Shown: positions 1 to 9,294, counted from the first letter of the stretch. The stretch is 64,000 nucleotides of DNA from Pelagibacterium nitratireducens (GCF_037044555.1 NZ_CP146275.1:1530501-1594500); one strand, 5' to 3'. The notes: a model not told the origin generated them from the sequence alone. Numbers and translations: made by a program.

Positions 1-68
1 GCGTAGCAGGCGTCGACTGCCGTCTGCCGGTTTGAACCTAATGTTGCCATTCGTTTGAGGAGGACGAG

Positions 69-1664
69 ATGACTAACAACAGGGCCAATGGACCTGGCAG
101 GATGGGCCGAGCGACGCTGGTCGCCGGGTTGATCGCAGGGCTGGGCACGATGCCGGGGTGGGCTGTCGAGATTGCTGCGGACAGTGCCGCCGGCTGGTGC
201 GAGAGTCTTTCAGGCTTCGCGTATCCGGACCTGCGGATTGACAGCACCGAGCTGCGGCTGGACGAGATGAGTGGCGAGACAAGTTTGCCGCCTCATTGTG
301 TTCTCACAGGCTACATGGAAGAGCGCAAGGGCGTTGACGACGTCGCGTTTTCGACCGGGTTCGAGCTGCGCTTGCCACTCGACTGGAACGAGCGGTTCTA
401 CTTCCAGGGCGGTGGCGGGACTGACGGTTCGATCCGTCCGGCCGTTGGAACGAACACGGCCGGCCAGCCGCCGGCGCTGACGATGGGCTACGCCGTGGTG
501 TCCACGGATGCCGGACATACCGGGTCTGACGGGCGCGATGCATCGTTCGGGCTCGACCCCAAGGCGCGCATCGACTGGGGGTACAATTCGCTCGATCTTG
601 TAACGGGTGTCTCCAAGTCGCTGCTTCAGTCGGCCTATGACATGGCACCGCGCTATTCTTATCTTGTCGGTGCGTCGAATGGTGGCCGGCAGGGGCTTAC
701 CGCTGCCCAGCGCTTTGCCAACCATTTCGATGGCATCATCGCGGGGGCCCCCATCATCTCGCAGTCGCGCGGACACGTCGCGACGGCATGGGATCTGGCG
801 GCGATGGCCGAGATTGCGCCGCGTGACGCCGAAGGACGTCCGCTCCTGAGCGAGGCCTATTCGCAGGCCGACACCGACCTGATCTTTGCCGAAATGATCG
901 CCCAGTGCGACGGACACGATGGTCTGGAGGACGGGATCATCGATCTGCCGCTGCGGTGCCAATATGATCCTTCGCCGATCGTCTGCGAGGGCGAAAAGAC
1001 CGATAGCTGCATCACGGCAGTGCAGGCCGAGGCTTTCGTCAAGGTTCATGAAGGCGCGCGCAACGCGGCCGGTGAGCAGCTTTATGCGCCATTTCCTTAT
1101 GACCCCGGTTCTGACTTCCGCAGATGGAAGCTGGGGACAGCGACCGAATGGCCCAACAACAACCCGCGGGCAACCAACACATCGATCCGCTATGTTTTCA
1201 TGACGCCGCCCGATCCCGATTTCGATTCCTTTGCCTTCGATTTCGAGACCGATCCGGCAACCCTGGAAGGCTCGGCAGAGTTTTCCAGTGCCAACAGCCC
1301 CAATATGGACGCCTTCCGCTTCGCGGGCGGAAAAGTGATTGTCTATCATGGCACAGGCGATCAGGGCGTTTCGGCCATCGACACTGTGGATTGGTATGAC
1401 GCAATGATCGAGCGTTATGGCAGTGCGGAGGCGGTGCAGGATTTTGCGCGGCTGTATCTGATGCCCGGCGTCGGGCACGTTTCGGGTGGAACGGGCCCGG
1501 AATTGTTCGACGGTCTTGATGCGCTGGTTGCCTGGGTTGAAGACGGTGTCGCCCCTGGCCATCTGCCGGTGAGCGGCGGCACTCCGGATCGCGAGCGTCT
1601 CTTGTGCGTTTATCCGGCCGAAACCCGCTATGACGCGGCCAGCGCGGCGTTTATCTGCGAGTAA
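69..1664 (+). CDS. Secreted tannase/feruloyl esterase family hydrolase
   Basis: A 531-residue protein with an N-terminal hydrophobic export signal (about residues 14-33, ending near GWA). The alpha/beta-hydrolase nucleophile motif GASNGG places Ser203. Asp431 in GTGDQG and His470 in GVGHVSGG complete the expected triad. The run DGHDGLEDG (281-289) resembles the calcium-binding loop of the tannase lid domain. Family members hydrolyse ester bonds of plant phenolics (gallate, ferulate) or aromatic diesters outside the cytoplasm; the substrate here is unknown. The start has a strong GAGGAGG ribosome site seven bases upstream. The gene stands alone, is closed by a hairpin terminator and converges on the SbmA-like gene. 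Confidence 0.87.
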   Translation: MTNNRANGPGRMGRATLVAGLIAGLGTMPGWAVEIAADSAAGWCESLSGFAYPDLRIDSTELRLDEMSGETSLPPHCVLTGYMEERKGVDDVAFSTGFELRLPLDWNERFYFQGGGGTDGSIRPAVGTNTAGQPPALTMGYAVVSTDAGHTGSDGRDASFGLDPKARIDWGYNSLDLVTGVSKSLLQSAYDMAPRYSYLVGASNGGRQGLTAAQRFANHFDGIIAGAPIISQSRGHVATAWDLAAMAEIAPRDAEGRPLLSEAYSQADTDLIFAEMIAQCDGHDGLEDGIIDLPLRCQYDPSPIVCEGEKTDSCITAVQAEAFVKVHEGARNAAGEQLYAPFPYDPGSDFRRWKLGTATEWPNNNPRATNTSIRYVFMTPPDPDFDSFAFDFETDPATLEGSAEFSSANSPNMDAFRFAGGKVIVYHGTGDQGVSAIDTVDWYDAMIERYGSAEAVQDFARLYLMPGVGHVSGGTGPELFDGLDALVAWVEDGVAPGHLPVSGGTPDRERLLCVYPAETRYDAASAAFICE

Positions 1665-1680
1665 AGTTACCCAAGACGCG

Positions 1681-1708
1681 AAGGGCCGCCCGGTGGGCGG
1701 CCCTTTTT
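1681..1708. terminator. Rho-independent terminator between convergent genes
   Basis: An 11-bp perfect stem (1681-1691 with 1695-1705) has a three-base loop and is followed by a T run to 1708. It ends the esterase transcript and, read on the other strand, can also serve the converging transporter gene, whose stop is at 1714. Confidence 0.85.
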
Positions 1709-1713
1709 GTTTG

Positions 1714-3090
1714 TCAGTCCGCGTATTGGCTGACCGATTCCTTGATCGGTTCCTGATCGCGCGGGATGTGGCTTTCAAAGTGCATCAGACGCTTGTGGAC
1801 CGAGAGCAGTTCGATGACCGTGGACCAGGCGCGGGCCAGGAACTGGAACGAGGACGAAACCTGGCCGAAGGCCTGCTGGACCTGCTGATAGAGCCCGAGC
1901 GTCAGGGCTCCTGCGAGGATGGATGGCGAGAGGGCGAGGAGGGGGATGTAGCCCGCCAGGTTGAGATAACCGTAGCGGGCGAGATTGAAGTAGGTGTAGT
2001 GCCAATAGAGGCGGAAATAGTTCTTCTGCACATTGGCAAACAGCTCGCGCCATGTGGCGGGCTGGGCATACTCCTCGTGGTCTTCGCCATAGACCAGTTC
2101 CTTGCGATAGGCCGCCTCGACCTTCTGGTTCTCGAAGTTGAGGCCCGGCAGCTTTATGCCGACTACGGCCAGCAGCACGGTGCCGAAAGCCGCCGACAGC
2201 AGCGCCACCCAGACAAGGCTGCCCGGCACGTCGCCGATCAGGGGCAGGGAGGTGACGTTTTGCGACAGGGTCCACAAGAGTGGGATGAACACCACAAGGG
2301 TAATCAGTGAATCGAGGAAGGCGACGCCGAGATCCTCGGTGATCGAGGCAAAGCGCATCGTATCTTCCTGCACGCGCTGGGCGGCACCTTCCGTGGAGCG
2401 GATCGAGGGCCACCAGGCCATGTAGTAGGAGTTCATCGCCTTGCGCCAGCGGAAGACGTAGTGGGCTGTATAGAACGCAACGATCACCGCCACGATAATG
2501 CGCGGCATCAGGACAACGAAAGCCTCTGCGATCTGGCCGTAAAATTCTTCGGGTGTCACGGACCCCGGTTCGGTCAGGGCCAATTGCATGGTGTTGAAAA
2601 AACGGCCCTGCCAATTGTTGATGAAGGCGTCGACCTGAACGTTGAAATAGACCAGCAGCATGATCGCCACGGTGCTGACCACGGACCACCAGTACCATTC
2701 ATTGCGTTTGTAATTGTACCAGAACACACAGAAGCCGACGGCCAGAATGAGCAGGTACTGGTAAAACCAGACCCGCTCGGCGGTAAGGAACGAGCCTTCC
2801 GGCAGGCAGCGTGCTTCGGTGGCCGAGGGGGCATCGGACTCCGTTATCGAGGAATCGGGCAAATCGGGCTCGGAGAGCTCGGCGCCCGGCACGGCCTGGG
2901 CCGTGTCGCCCACGCCCGGCGGCGTCGCCGGCTCGGTGGGCGCGCATGGGGGTGGCAGTAGGAACCGGTCCAGGCTGAGATAGGGCTGGAGCGTTGGACC
3001 CAGCGCCGACCAGCCGATGATCGCCAGGATCAGCAAGCCGAGAAGGGATGAGAAAAACTGCTTGGGGACCGGGAAGAAAGATCGAAACAT
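1714..3090 (-). CDS. SbmA/BacA-like inner-membrane peptide transporter
   Basis: Inner-membrane protein of the SbmA/BacA family, which imports proline-rich and other antimicrobial peptides and, in rhizobia and Brucella, affects very-long-chain fatty acids and host survival. The ATG at 3090 is preferred over the longer frame because a GGAG ribosome site precedes it; this gives 458 residues against about 400-420 for classical SbmA/BacA. The first membrane segment is at about 12-32. The next is near 105-125, and the core (WYWWSVVS, QGRFFNTMQ, VDAFINNWQ) is family-like. The extra length is a Pro/Glu/Ser-rich acidic insert at about residues 45-95, just after the first membrane segment. Transcribed alone, divergent from ttcA. 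Confidence 0.82.
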   Translation of the reverse strand: MFRSFFPVPKQFFSSLLGLLILAIIGWSALGPTLQPYLSLDRFLLPPPCAPTEPATPPGVGDTAQAVPGAELSEPDLPDSSITESDAPSATEARCLPEGSFLTAERVWFYQYLLILAVGFCVFWYNYKRNEWYWWSVVSTVAIMLLVYFNVQVDAFINNWQGRFFNTMQLALTEPGSVTPEEFYGQIAEAFVVLMPRIIVAVIVAFYTAHYVFRWRKAMNSYYMAWWPSIRSTEGAAQRVQEDTMRFASITEDLGVAFLDSLITLVVFIPLLWTLSQNVTSLPLIGDVPGSLVWVALLSAAFGTVLLAVVGIKLPGLNFENQKVEAAYRKELVYGEDHEEYAQPATWRELFANVQKNYFRLYWHYTYFNLARYGYLNLAGYIPLLALSPSILAGALTLGLYQQVQQAFGQVSSSFQFLARAWSTVIELLSVHKRLMHFESHIPRDQEPIKESVSQYAD

Positions 3091-3498
3091 TGCACGCTCC
3101 GTATAGGACGGCGACTCGTCATTCCAGCTGCGGGCCGCGAACGATGATCTAAGGCCGGGAATCCGGCGCATGCAAGACCGGGCAGGAGCCAGATCAGGGC
3201 TGATCGAAGGCAATTGAGCGGTTTTTGACAAGAATGCGTATCTGCGCGTTGAGCGAAGGGCAATGTCTGGGGGATATGAATGGGCAAGCCGGATCGCAGA
3301 TGGTTCCTGACGGGTCCGGTTCGAACGGGTTCACAGTAGCCTTGTTCTGCGTCACTGGGCCGGGTGAGCCGCAATCGCGGGTTTCGCCCGGCCTGTCGTT
3401 CCCGAAATCGGCACCTGCCCCTTTTCCCCCGCGCCGGCGGCATGTATCAAACGCATGCGCCCCAGCTTCACATTTCGTCTGGCGCGAGAAGGGTCAAA
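3091..3498. other. Divergent intergenic region without a recognised gene
   Basis: 408 bases between the divergently transcribed SbmA-like gene and ttcA must hold both promoters. A TTGACA hexamer (3225-3230, plus strand) is visible but has no well-placed -10 partner. I see no convincing coding potential, RNA gene or long palindrome. Confidence 0.4.
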
Positions 3499-4350
3499 AT
3501 GAGTATTGCCGAACCGATCGCCGATCCCGATGAGTCCTGCCCGGCGCTGTTTCGGGATGCGCCGACGGGCGTGGAGTTCAACAAGCTGCGCAAGCGGCTG
3601 ATCCGTCAGGTCCGCGAAACGCTCGATGCCTATGGCATGGTGCGGCCGGGCACGAAATGGCTGGTCGCGCTGTCGGGTGGCAAGGACAGCTACGGGCTTC
3701 TGGCGGTGCTGCTCGACCTCAAATGGCGCGGGCTTTTGCCGGTCGAGCTTCTGGCGTGCAATCTCGACCAGGGACAGCCCAATTTCCCCAAACACATCCT
3801 GCCTGAATTTCTCGAGCGCAACGGTATCGCGCACAGGATCGAATATCAGGACACCTATTCGATCGTCACCGACAAGCTGCCACAAGGCGCGACCTATTGC
3901 TCGCTGTGTTCGCGGCTGCGGCGCGGGCACCTCTATCGCATCGCGCGCGAGGAAGGGTGTTCGGCGCTGGTGCTTGGCCATCACCGCGAGGACATCCTGG
4001 AAACCTTCTTCATGAACTTCTTCCATGGGGGCAAGCTGGCGGCCATGCCGCCCAAATTGCTCAATGACGAGGGCGATGTCGAAGTGCTGCGCCCGCTGGC
4101 CTTTTGCGCCGAGGCCGATCTGGCCCGGTTTGCAGAAGCGCTCGAATTCCCAATCATTCCCTGCGATCTGTGCGGCTCGCAGGACGGGCTGCAGCGCAAC
4201 GCCATGAAGGCGATGCTCGATGATTTCGAGCGCAAGATGCCGGGACGCAAGGACGTGATGATCCGGGCGCTGGGCAATATCAATCCCAGCCACATGCTGG
4301 ACCCGAAACTTTTCGACTTCGCCGCACTGGCGGCCAGGATGGACCAATGA
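3499..4350 (+). CDS. ttcA: tRNA 2-thiocytidine(32) synthetase TtcA
   Basis: ATP-dependent, Fe-S-dependent enzyme that thiolates cytidine 32 of certain tRNAs. The PP-loop ATPase motif SGGKDS lies at 59-64, and the two CxxC pairs Cys134/Cys137 and Cys222/Cys225 fit TtcA, where they bind the cluster and relay sulfur. The 283-residue length is normal. The ATG at 3499 is chosen because it follows a GAGAAGGG ribosome site; the longer upstream frame is not conserved-looking. The stop overlaps the next gene by ATGA, so the two are translationally coupled. Confidence 0.92.
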   Translation: MSIAEPIADPDESCPALFRDAPTGVEFNKLRKRLIRQVRETLDAYGMVRPGTKWLVALSGGKDSYGLLAVLLDLKWRGLLPVELLACNLDQGQPNFPKHILPEFLERNGIAHRIEYQDTYSIVTDKLPQGATYCSLCSRLRRGHLYRIAREEGCSALVLGHHREDILETFFMNFFHGGKLAAMPPKLLNDEGDVEVLRPLAFCAEADLARFAEALEFPIIPCDLCGSQDGLQRNAMKAMLDDFERKMPGRKDVMIRALGNINPSHMLDPKLFDFAALAARMDQ

Positions 4351-5159
4351 ACATCGAGCGCCTGACGGCAATTCTGCGCGAGGCCGCGGCCACGGAAATC
4401 ATGCCGCGGTTCCGGCGGCTCGATGAAGGCGCGATCCGCACCAAATCGCACGCCCATGACCTGGTGACCGAAGCCGACGAAGCGTCGGAGCGGTTCATTA
4501 CCGAGGCGATCAAGGCAGCTTCACCACAGACCGTGGTGATCGGCGAGGAAGCGGTGGCCGCCAACCCCAAGCTGCTCGACACTCATTTCGAGAACGAGAC
4601 GGTTGTCTATGTCGATCCGGTGGACGGCACCTGGAATTTTGCAGCCGGGTTGCCGCTGTTCGCGGTAATGGCGGCGGTGGTGCACAAGGGCGAGGTGGTC
4701 GCCGGGGTGATCTACGATCCGGTGGGGGATGACTGGATGATGACCGAGCGCGGCTGCGGGTGTTTCCAGGTGTTTCCCGACGGACGCATGGTGGCGCAGA
4801 AATTTGCCGCTCCGGTGCCGCTCGACCAGATGGCCGGCACGGCATCGGCATCTTACGTCGCGCAGGACAAGCGGGCCGAAGTTCTGGCCAATCTGGCCAA
4901 AATCCACACGCTTGCCGCCTATCGCTGCGCTGGACATGAATACCGGCTGGGGGCGGGCGGCAGCCTCAACTTCATGATGTATAACAAGCTCACGCCCTGG
5001 GATCACGCGGCGGGATCGCTGATGATGGTGGAAGCGGGCGCCCATGTGGCCCATTTCGACGGCTCGGCGTACAAACCCGCCCATATGGAGGGCGGGCTTC
5101 TGGTGGCAGGCAGCAGGGACAGCTGGGACGAACTGCGCCGCGAGGTGTTTACCGTCTAG
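4347..5159 (+). CDS. Inositol monophosphatase family phosphatase
   Basis: 270 residues with the full metal-binding signature of the IMPase/CysQ/FBPase superfamily: GEE at 66-68, DPVDGT at 90-95 and WDHAAG at 218-223. Members remove phosphate from inositol-1-phosphate, PAP, histidinol phosphate or related small molecules; the exact substrate cannot be told from sequence. It overlaps ttcA by four bases. Its TAG stop (5157-5159) is formed by the first bases of the palindromic repeat that follows, so the C-terminus may have been set by that insertion. Confidence 0.85.
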   Translation: MNIERLTAILREAAATEIMPRFRRLDEGAIRTKSHAHDLVTEADEASERFITEAIKAASPQTVVIGEEAVAANPKLLDTHFENETVVYVDPVDGTWNFAAGLPLFAVMAAVVHKGEVVAGVIYDPVGDDWMMTERGCGCFQVFPDGRMVAQKFAAPVPLDQMAGTASASYVAQDKRAEVLANLAKIHTLAAYRCAGHEYRLGAGGSLNFMMYNKLTPWDHAAGSLMMVEAGAHVAHFDGSAYKPAHMEGGLLVAGSRDSWDELRREVFTV

Positions 5160-5284
5160 AGTCGCTCAGGATTTGATCGACGCAAATTCTCGGCTCCAAA
5201 CCCTTGTTTTGTCGCGTGTCCGAACCGCAAAGCCATTTTCATCCCCGATCGCGTCGAGGACAGGGTTTTGCTGGACACGCTCCA
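5156..5284. repeat. Palindromic repeat family 1, copy A (long form)
   Basis: About 129 bases closely matching, in reverse orientation, copies at 51215-51320 and 53445-53573. Its ends are CTAGAG and GCTCCA. Internal inverted pairs include GCGTGTCC with GGACACGC. It carries the central segment around CGATCGCGTCGAGGAC that copy D shares and copies B and C lack. The left CTAG provides the stop codon of the preceding gene. Confidence 0.75.
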
Positions 5285-5291
5285 GGACAAT

Positions 5292-5490
5292 CGACATTGA
5301 GCTGATGGCGGTCTGCAAATGGCAGTTCTCTGGGTTTCCGGTGCTCACGTACCCGAACGTACGCTCCGCTCATAGCCCGCGAGCTTAAGCTCGCCGGGCG
5401 TTTTTCCCTACATAAGGTCCACCGGACCTTCTGTAGCCGGTCATCACTCTCGAGAACCGCCGTTTTCGACTCACCCTGAGCTGGATGTCG
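5292..5490. repeat. Palindromic repeat family 2, copy 1, with internal insert
   Basis: It is bounded by the imperfect inverted ends CGACATTGAGCT (5292-5303) and AGCTGGATGTCG (5479-5490). It shares the blocks GATGGCGGTCTGCAAA and GCTCACGTAC...GTACGCTCCGCT with copy 2 at 17271-17391. A second internal stem pairs GGCAGTTCTC with GAGAACCGCC. About 77 bases (5371-5447) absent from copy 2 are inserted after GCTCCGCT and contain two further hairpins. The MFS gene on the minus strand stops at 5498, just outside. Confidence 0.7.
5374..5406. terminator. Hairpin with T run inside the repeat insert
   Basis: GCCCG-CGAGCTTAAGCTCG-CCGGGC forms a long, almost loopless palindrome followed by GTTTTT, so it resembles a plus-strand terminator behind the ttcA-IMPase pair. 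A second hairpin (CTACATAAGGTCC...GGACCTTCTGTAG) follows at 5408-5436. Termination is inferred from shape only. Confidence 0.5.
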
Positions 5491-5497
5491 ATTGGTC

Positions 5498-6757
5498 CTA
5501 GTGTTCGCCGCCGACCGGGGGGACTTCGTCCTTGTATTCCTCGCCGACACCGAACAGCTTGCCGTTTTCGGCAATCAGGATGAAGACGAGCGCGACGCAG
5601 CCGAGCACGAAATATCCCGCAGCGATGGGCGTTATGGTGCCGTTGTAGAACTGACCGATCACGGTTCCGATCAGGGCGCCGCCCACTGTCTGGATCAGGC
5701 CGAATACGGCCGAAGCGGTGCCTGCAACCCTGCCGAGCGGTTCCATGGCTAGTGAATTTACATTGGCCATCGTCCAACCGAACATGAACATGATGACGGC
5801 AAGGAAGGCCAGGAACAGCCAGAGCGGCATGAACCCGGTGAGCGAGACCATAAGCCAGATGCCGCTCATGATGGTGAAGACCAGCATGGCGCCATGGCTC
5901 AGCCGGCGCATGCCGATTTTCCGGACCATGCGGGAGTTGGTGTAGGACGAGATCGACATCAGGCCGGCGATGGCGGCAAAAGCGACCGGGAAATAGGCGC
6001 CCAGATCGTAGATATCGACATAGATCTGCTGGGCCGTGCTGATGAAGCCGAAGAGGGCGCCGAACACGAACATGGCCGAAAGCCCGTAGCTGAAGGCCAT
6101 CTTGTTGGTGAAGACGAGCCGAAAGCCTTCAATGATGATCGCCGGGCGCAGTTCGCGGCGGTTCTCGGGCCGCAATGTTTCGGGCAGGCGAATAAATGCC
6201 CAGACCGTGATGACAAATCCCAGGGCGGCCATGAAAAAGAAAATGTATTCCCACGGTCCGGTCAGCAAAAGCACCTGGCCGATTGCGGGCGCTATCACCG
6301 GAATGATCATGAATACCATAAAGACCAGCGACATGACTTCGGCCATCGCCCTGCCGCCAAACCTGTCGCGCACCAGCGAGGTGGCGATCACGCGGGTGGA
6401 GGCGGCGCCAAGGCCCTGAACGAAACGCAGAACCAGAAGCGTCGCGAAGGTCGGCGAGAACGCAGCCGCAAAGGCGGCGATAACGTAGATCGTCAGGCCA
6501 ACCATGAGCGGAGCGCGGCGTCCGAAACGGTCCGACAGTGGGCCGAAGGCAATCTGCGCCGCGCCGAACCCGAGCATATAGGCGGTCAGCACGTAATGGC
6601 GGTCGTTTTCATTCATCACGCCCAGCGCCTCGCCCATATAGGGCAGCGCAGGCAGCATGACGTCGATAGCCATGGCATTGAGCGCCATGAGCCCTGCAAT
6701 AAGGGCAATGAATTCTGGCCGGGAAACGTCCCGGGTCACTGTCGTCGTGGTCGTCAT
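5498..6757 (-). CDS. Bcr/CflA-type MFS drug efflux transporter
   Basis: About 419 residues with twelve hydrophobic segments and the MFS loop motif GPLSDRFGRR after the second segment, typical of the DHA1 drug:proton antiporters related to Bcr/CflA. Such proteins export drugs such as bicyclomycin, or other small molecules; the substrate is unknown. The ATG at 6757 (MTTTTT...) is preferred to an in-frame TTG at 6778. It lies downstream of another MFS gene on the same strand (gap about 97 bases), and the two could be co-transcribed. Confidence 0.85.
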   Translation of the reverse strand: MTTTTTVTRDVSRPEFIALIAGLMALNAMAIDVMLPALPYMGEALGVMNENDRHYVLTAYMLGFGAAQIAFGPLSDRFGRRAPLMVGLTIYVIAAFAAAFSPTFATLLVLRFVQGLGAASTRVIATSLVRDRFGGRAMAEVMSLVFMVFMIIPVIAPAIGQVLLLTGPWEYIFFFMAALGFVITVWAFIRLPETLRPENRRELRPAIIIEGFRLVFTNKMAFSYGLSAMFVFGALFGFISTAQQIYVDIYDLGAYFPVAFAAIAGLMSISSYTNSRMVRKIGMRRLSHGAMLVFTIMSGIWLMVSLTGFMPLWLFLAFLAVIMFMFGWTMANVNSLAMEPLGRVAGTASAVFGLIQTVGGALIGTVIGQFYNGTITPIAAGYFVLGCVALVFILIAENGKLFGVGEEYKDEVPPVGGEH

Positions 6758-6854
6758 GGGATACCCTGGAAATGGCAAGGCCGGGACTCATCGGCCCGGC
6801 CTTGTTGGTAAAGCTTGAACCCCTCTGTCGGGTTTGGCAACCCTAAAATCGGCA

Positions 6855-8090
6855 CTAGCCGATGGAAGCGGGCTGGGGGGCGATGAAGGCGGGCGCCTTG
6901 CCCTCCCTGATCGGTATGTGAATTGCCGCGGACAGCAGGCCGATGACGATGCCCAGATACCACACCGCATAGTAGTCGCCGGTCATGTCGTAGGACAGGC
7001 CGCCGAGCCAGACACCAAAGAACGAGCCGATCTGGTGGGAGAGAAAGGCCACGCCATAGAGCATGCCCATATAGCGCGGGCCGAAGAACAGGCTGACCAG
7101 CCCGGCGGTCAGCGGCACTGTGGCCAGCCAGAGCATGCCCAGCGTTGCCGCATAGATATAGGCGCTGACCTCGGTTATGGGCAGCAAAAGGAAGGCGGCG
7201 GTGCCGACGGCGCGCAGCAGATAGATCACCGAAAGCAGGATTTGCTTGGGCAATCTGTCGCCCAGCCAGCCGGCCATAAGCGAGCCTGCGACGTTGAACA
7301 GGCCGATCAGGCCCAGCGCCCAGGAACTGGCTTCCGGTGTCAGCCCGCACTGGACGAGGAAGGCGGGGAAATGGACAGTGATAAAGGCCAGATGGAAGCC
7401 GCAGACGAAAAAGCCGATGACCAGCAGGCGATAGGAGCCATGGCCGAGCGCCTTGGAGAGCGCCTGCATGAAGGGCATATCGGCATCGCCGGGCGCGCTG
7501 TTTGTCTGGCCGCGCAGCATTGTCGAGAGCGGGACGACCAGCAGGATGATCAGCCCGAGATAGACCAGCGCACTCTGCCAGCCGAAATTGGAGATGAAGG
7601 CCTGTCCGAGCGGGGCGAAAACGAACTGGCCCATCGACGAGGCGGCGGTGGCTATGCCGAAGACGAAGGAGCGCTTTTCGGGCGGAACGGCGCGGCCGAA
7701 GGCGGCCATGACCACGCCGAACGAAGCCGTGCCGATGCCGACGCCCATCAAGACGCCGCCGGTGAGCATGAACATGCCTTCGGTTGGCGTGATCGACCAC
7801 AAAAACAGGCCAAGTGCGTAAACCAGCGCGCCGCCGGCCAATACGCGACCGGTGCCGAATTTGTCGGCCATGCCGCCCGCGAAAGGCTGGGTAATGCCCC
7901 AGACAAGGTTCTGGATGGCCAGCGCCATGGCAAAACCCTCACGCGACCAGCCGAGGTCCTCGGTCATGGGCAGAAGGAAAATACCGGAGGTGGAGCGGGC
8001 GCCAAAGGTCACCATGGCGATGAAACAGCCGGCCACGATGATGACAGGCAAGGGAACCGGCAGGGCGCGGCGGGTGGTTGTGGCGGACAT
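6855..8090 (-). CDS. MFS transporter, OxlT/monocarboxylate-porter-like
   Basis: 411 residues, about twelve membrane segments. The N-terminal half (GARSTSGIFLLPM, then GGMADKFGTGRVL) resembles the OxlT/MCT branch of the MFS (anion:anion or monocarboxylate transport) rather than drug exporters. Substrate unknown. The ATG at 8090 has only a weak purine-rich ribosome site. It is followed by the Bcr/CflA-like gene in the same direction and preceded by the grxD block. Confidence 0.8.
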   Translation of the reverse strand: MSATTTRRALPVPLPVIIVAGCFIAMVTFGARSTSGIFLLPMTEDLGWSREGFAMALAIQNLVWGITQPFAGGMADKFGTGRVLAGGALVYALGLFLWSITPTEGMFMLTGGVLMGVGIGTASFGVVMAAFGRAVPPEKRSFVFGIATAASSMGQFVFAPLGQAFISNFGWQSALVYLGLIILLVVPLSTMLRGQTNSAPGDADMPFMQALSKALGHGSYRLLVIGFFVCGFHLAFITVHFPAFLVQCGLTPEASSWALGLIGLFNVAGSLMAGWLGDRLPKQILLSVIYLLRAVGTAAFLLLPITEVSAYIYAATLGMLWLATVPLTAGLVSLFFGPRYMGMLYGVAFLSHQIGSFFGVWLGGLSYDMTGDYYAVWYLGIVIGLLSAAIHIPIREGKAPAFIAPQPASIG

Positions 8091-8200
8091 AGTCAGGATT
8101 CCGTTTGTATCGCCGGGCGACGATAAAGACTTCCGCGCGCGTCACAAACGAAAAAGCACGATGGGTATCATCAATATGATTGATTTGAGAAAGCCCGACG

Positions 8201-8233
8201 GCAAAACGGCCCCAAGCATGGCTTGAGGCCGTT
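8201..8233 (-). terminator. Terminator of the purL-bolA-grxD transcript
   Basis: AACGGCC (8205-8211) pairs with GGCCGTT (8227-8233), with an extended inner stem CAAGC/GCTTG. On the minus strand the stem is followed by GTTTTGCC. It sits 22 bases beyond the grxD stop. Confidence 0.7.
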
Positions 8234-8255
8234 CAAATGGTGACAGTCCGGCCGA

Positions 8256-8591
8256 TCAGGCGGTCTGTTTGACCGGGATGCCGGCGTTTTCGAAATGGGT
8301 CTGGAGTTCGCCGGCCTGGAACATCTCGCGGATGATGTCGCAGCCGCCGACAAATTCGCCCTTGACGTAAAGCTGGGGAATTGTGGGCCAGTTGGAATAG
8401 TCCTTGATGCCCTGACGCAGCTCGTCGGTTTCAAGAACGTTGGCGGATTTGTAATCGACGCCGAGATAGCTCAGAATCTGGACCACCTGTCCGGAAAATC
8501 CGCACTGGGGGAAATCGGGCGTGCCCTTCATGAACAGGAAGACGTCGTTGGACTTCACCTGTTCGTCGATAAATGCGTTGATGTCACTCAT
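8256..8591 (-). CDS. grxD: Monothiol glutaredoxin, Grx4/GrxD type
   Basis: 111 residues with the CGFS active site at Cys30, followed by the [19 protein letters not shown] glutathione-binding region. CGFS glutaredoxins carry a [2Fe-2S] cluster with glutathione and work with BolA proteins in iron-sulfur trafficking and iron sensing. The bolA gene two positions upstream fits that partnership. The ATG at 8591 follows AAGGAC; a TTG one codon earlier is less likely. Confidence 0.93.
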   Translation of the reverse strand: MSDINAFIDEQVKSNDVFLFMKGTPDFPQCGFSGQVVQILSYLGVDYKSANVLETDELRQGIKDYSNWPTIPQLYVKGEFVGGCDIIREMFQAGELQTHFENAGIPVKQTA

Positions 8592-8692
8592 CAAAATGTC
8601 CTTTCGGCCCGTTGGGGAGGTTCGGGGCGTTGATCGGCGTTTCCCGATAGATAGGGGATGATGGTGGCCATGTCGAGGTCACCGTGTTCAAA

Positions 8693-9007
8693 TCAGCGGT
8701 GAACGGCGCCAAGCCCGTTGAGCACTTCGCGCGGAATGGCGAAGGCGGCGATCACGTCCTGATGGCGCTTGAAACCGCACAACTCACGCTGGACGAAATA
8801 GGCCCAGACGGCATTTTGCGCGGCGGTGAGCTGATCAGTGCGCTGGCCGGGCGTAGCGGCATTATAGGCAGCGACGGTTTTGGCGACCCGCTGTTCGGCG
8901 GCGCCGAGCGAGGCGGCGCGTTCGCCCATGATCTCGTTTTCGAGAACGGCGTGGCCGCCTTCGGGATTGACGGCCTTGATGAGATCGAGGCTGTCGCGCA
9001 AGCTCAT
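8693..9007 (-). CDS. Small conserved protein, DUF6665-like
   Basis: 104 residues, probably cytosolic and helical. The motifs VLENEIMGERAASLG near the start and VWAYFVQRELCGF near residue 70, followed by the IPREVLNGLG tail, match what I recall of DUF6665, a family of unknown function in Hyphomicrobiales. It lies between bolA (7-base gap) and grxD in one apparent operon, which suggests but does not prove a link to redox or iron-sulfur metabolism. Confidence 0.65.
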   Translation of the reverse strand: MSLRDSLDLIKAVNPEGGHAVLENEIMGERAASLGAAEQRVAKTVAAYNAATPGQRTDQLTAAQNAVWAYFVQRELCGFKRHQDVIAAFAIPREVLNGLGAVHR

Positions 9008-9014
9008 TTCAGGA

Positions 9015-9248
9015 TCAATCGGGCGCGTTGGTGGTTAGCGCCAAAGCGTGCAACTCGCCGCCCATATTGCCCTTTAGCGCCTGATAGACAAGCTGATGCT
9101 GCTGCACGCGGGATTTTCCGCGGAAGGTTTCAGAGGTGACGGTCGCGGCGTAATGGTCGCCATCGCCGGCCAGGTCGCGGATATCAACCTGTGCATCGGG
9201 AAGCGCCTGTTTGATAAGGGTCTCGATTTCGGCTGCATCCATTGGCAT
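9015..9248 (-). CDS. bolA: BolA family protein
   Basis: 77 residues covering a single BolA/IbaG-like domain, including GDGDHYAATVTSETFRGKSRVQQHQLVYQAL, which contains the conserved FxGKSRVxQHQLVY signature and a histidine used in cluster binding with CGFS glutaredoxins. The ATG at 9248 has AAGAAAG upstream; the long upstream extension of the open frame looks non-coding. It follows purL by 46 bases and precedes a DUF6665-like gene and grxD, the usual alphaproteobacterial order. Confidence 0.9.
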   Translation of the reverse strand: MPMDAAEIETLIKQALPDAQVDIRDLAGDGDHYAATVTSETFRGKSRVQQHQLVYQALKGNMGGELHALALTTNAPD

Positions 9249-9294
9249 GTGAGGCACTTTCTTTCTTGTCGTGCTGTGGCGAGCACGTCGGAAC

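Noticed and set aside
210..1778. 522-codon open frame antisense to the tannase-like gene
   Set aside because: It is a high-GC shadow: the plus-strand gene has signal peptide, catalytic triad and ribosome site, and the antisense product is Arg/Asp-rich with no recognisable domain.
5239..5574. Small minus-strand ORF, similar to one at 17170-17388 (shared KVREHRK- or RVREHRK-type segment)
   Set aside because: The similarity comes from the shared palindromic repeat family 2, not from a conserved protein; both frames have no ribosome site.
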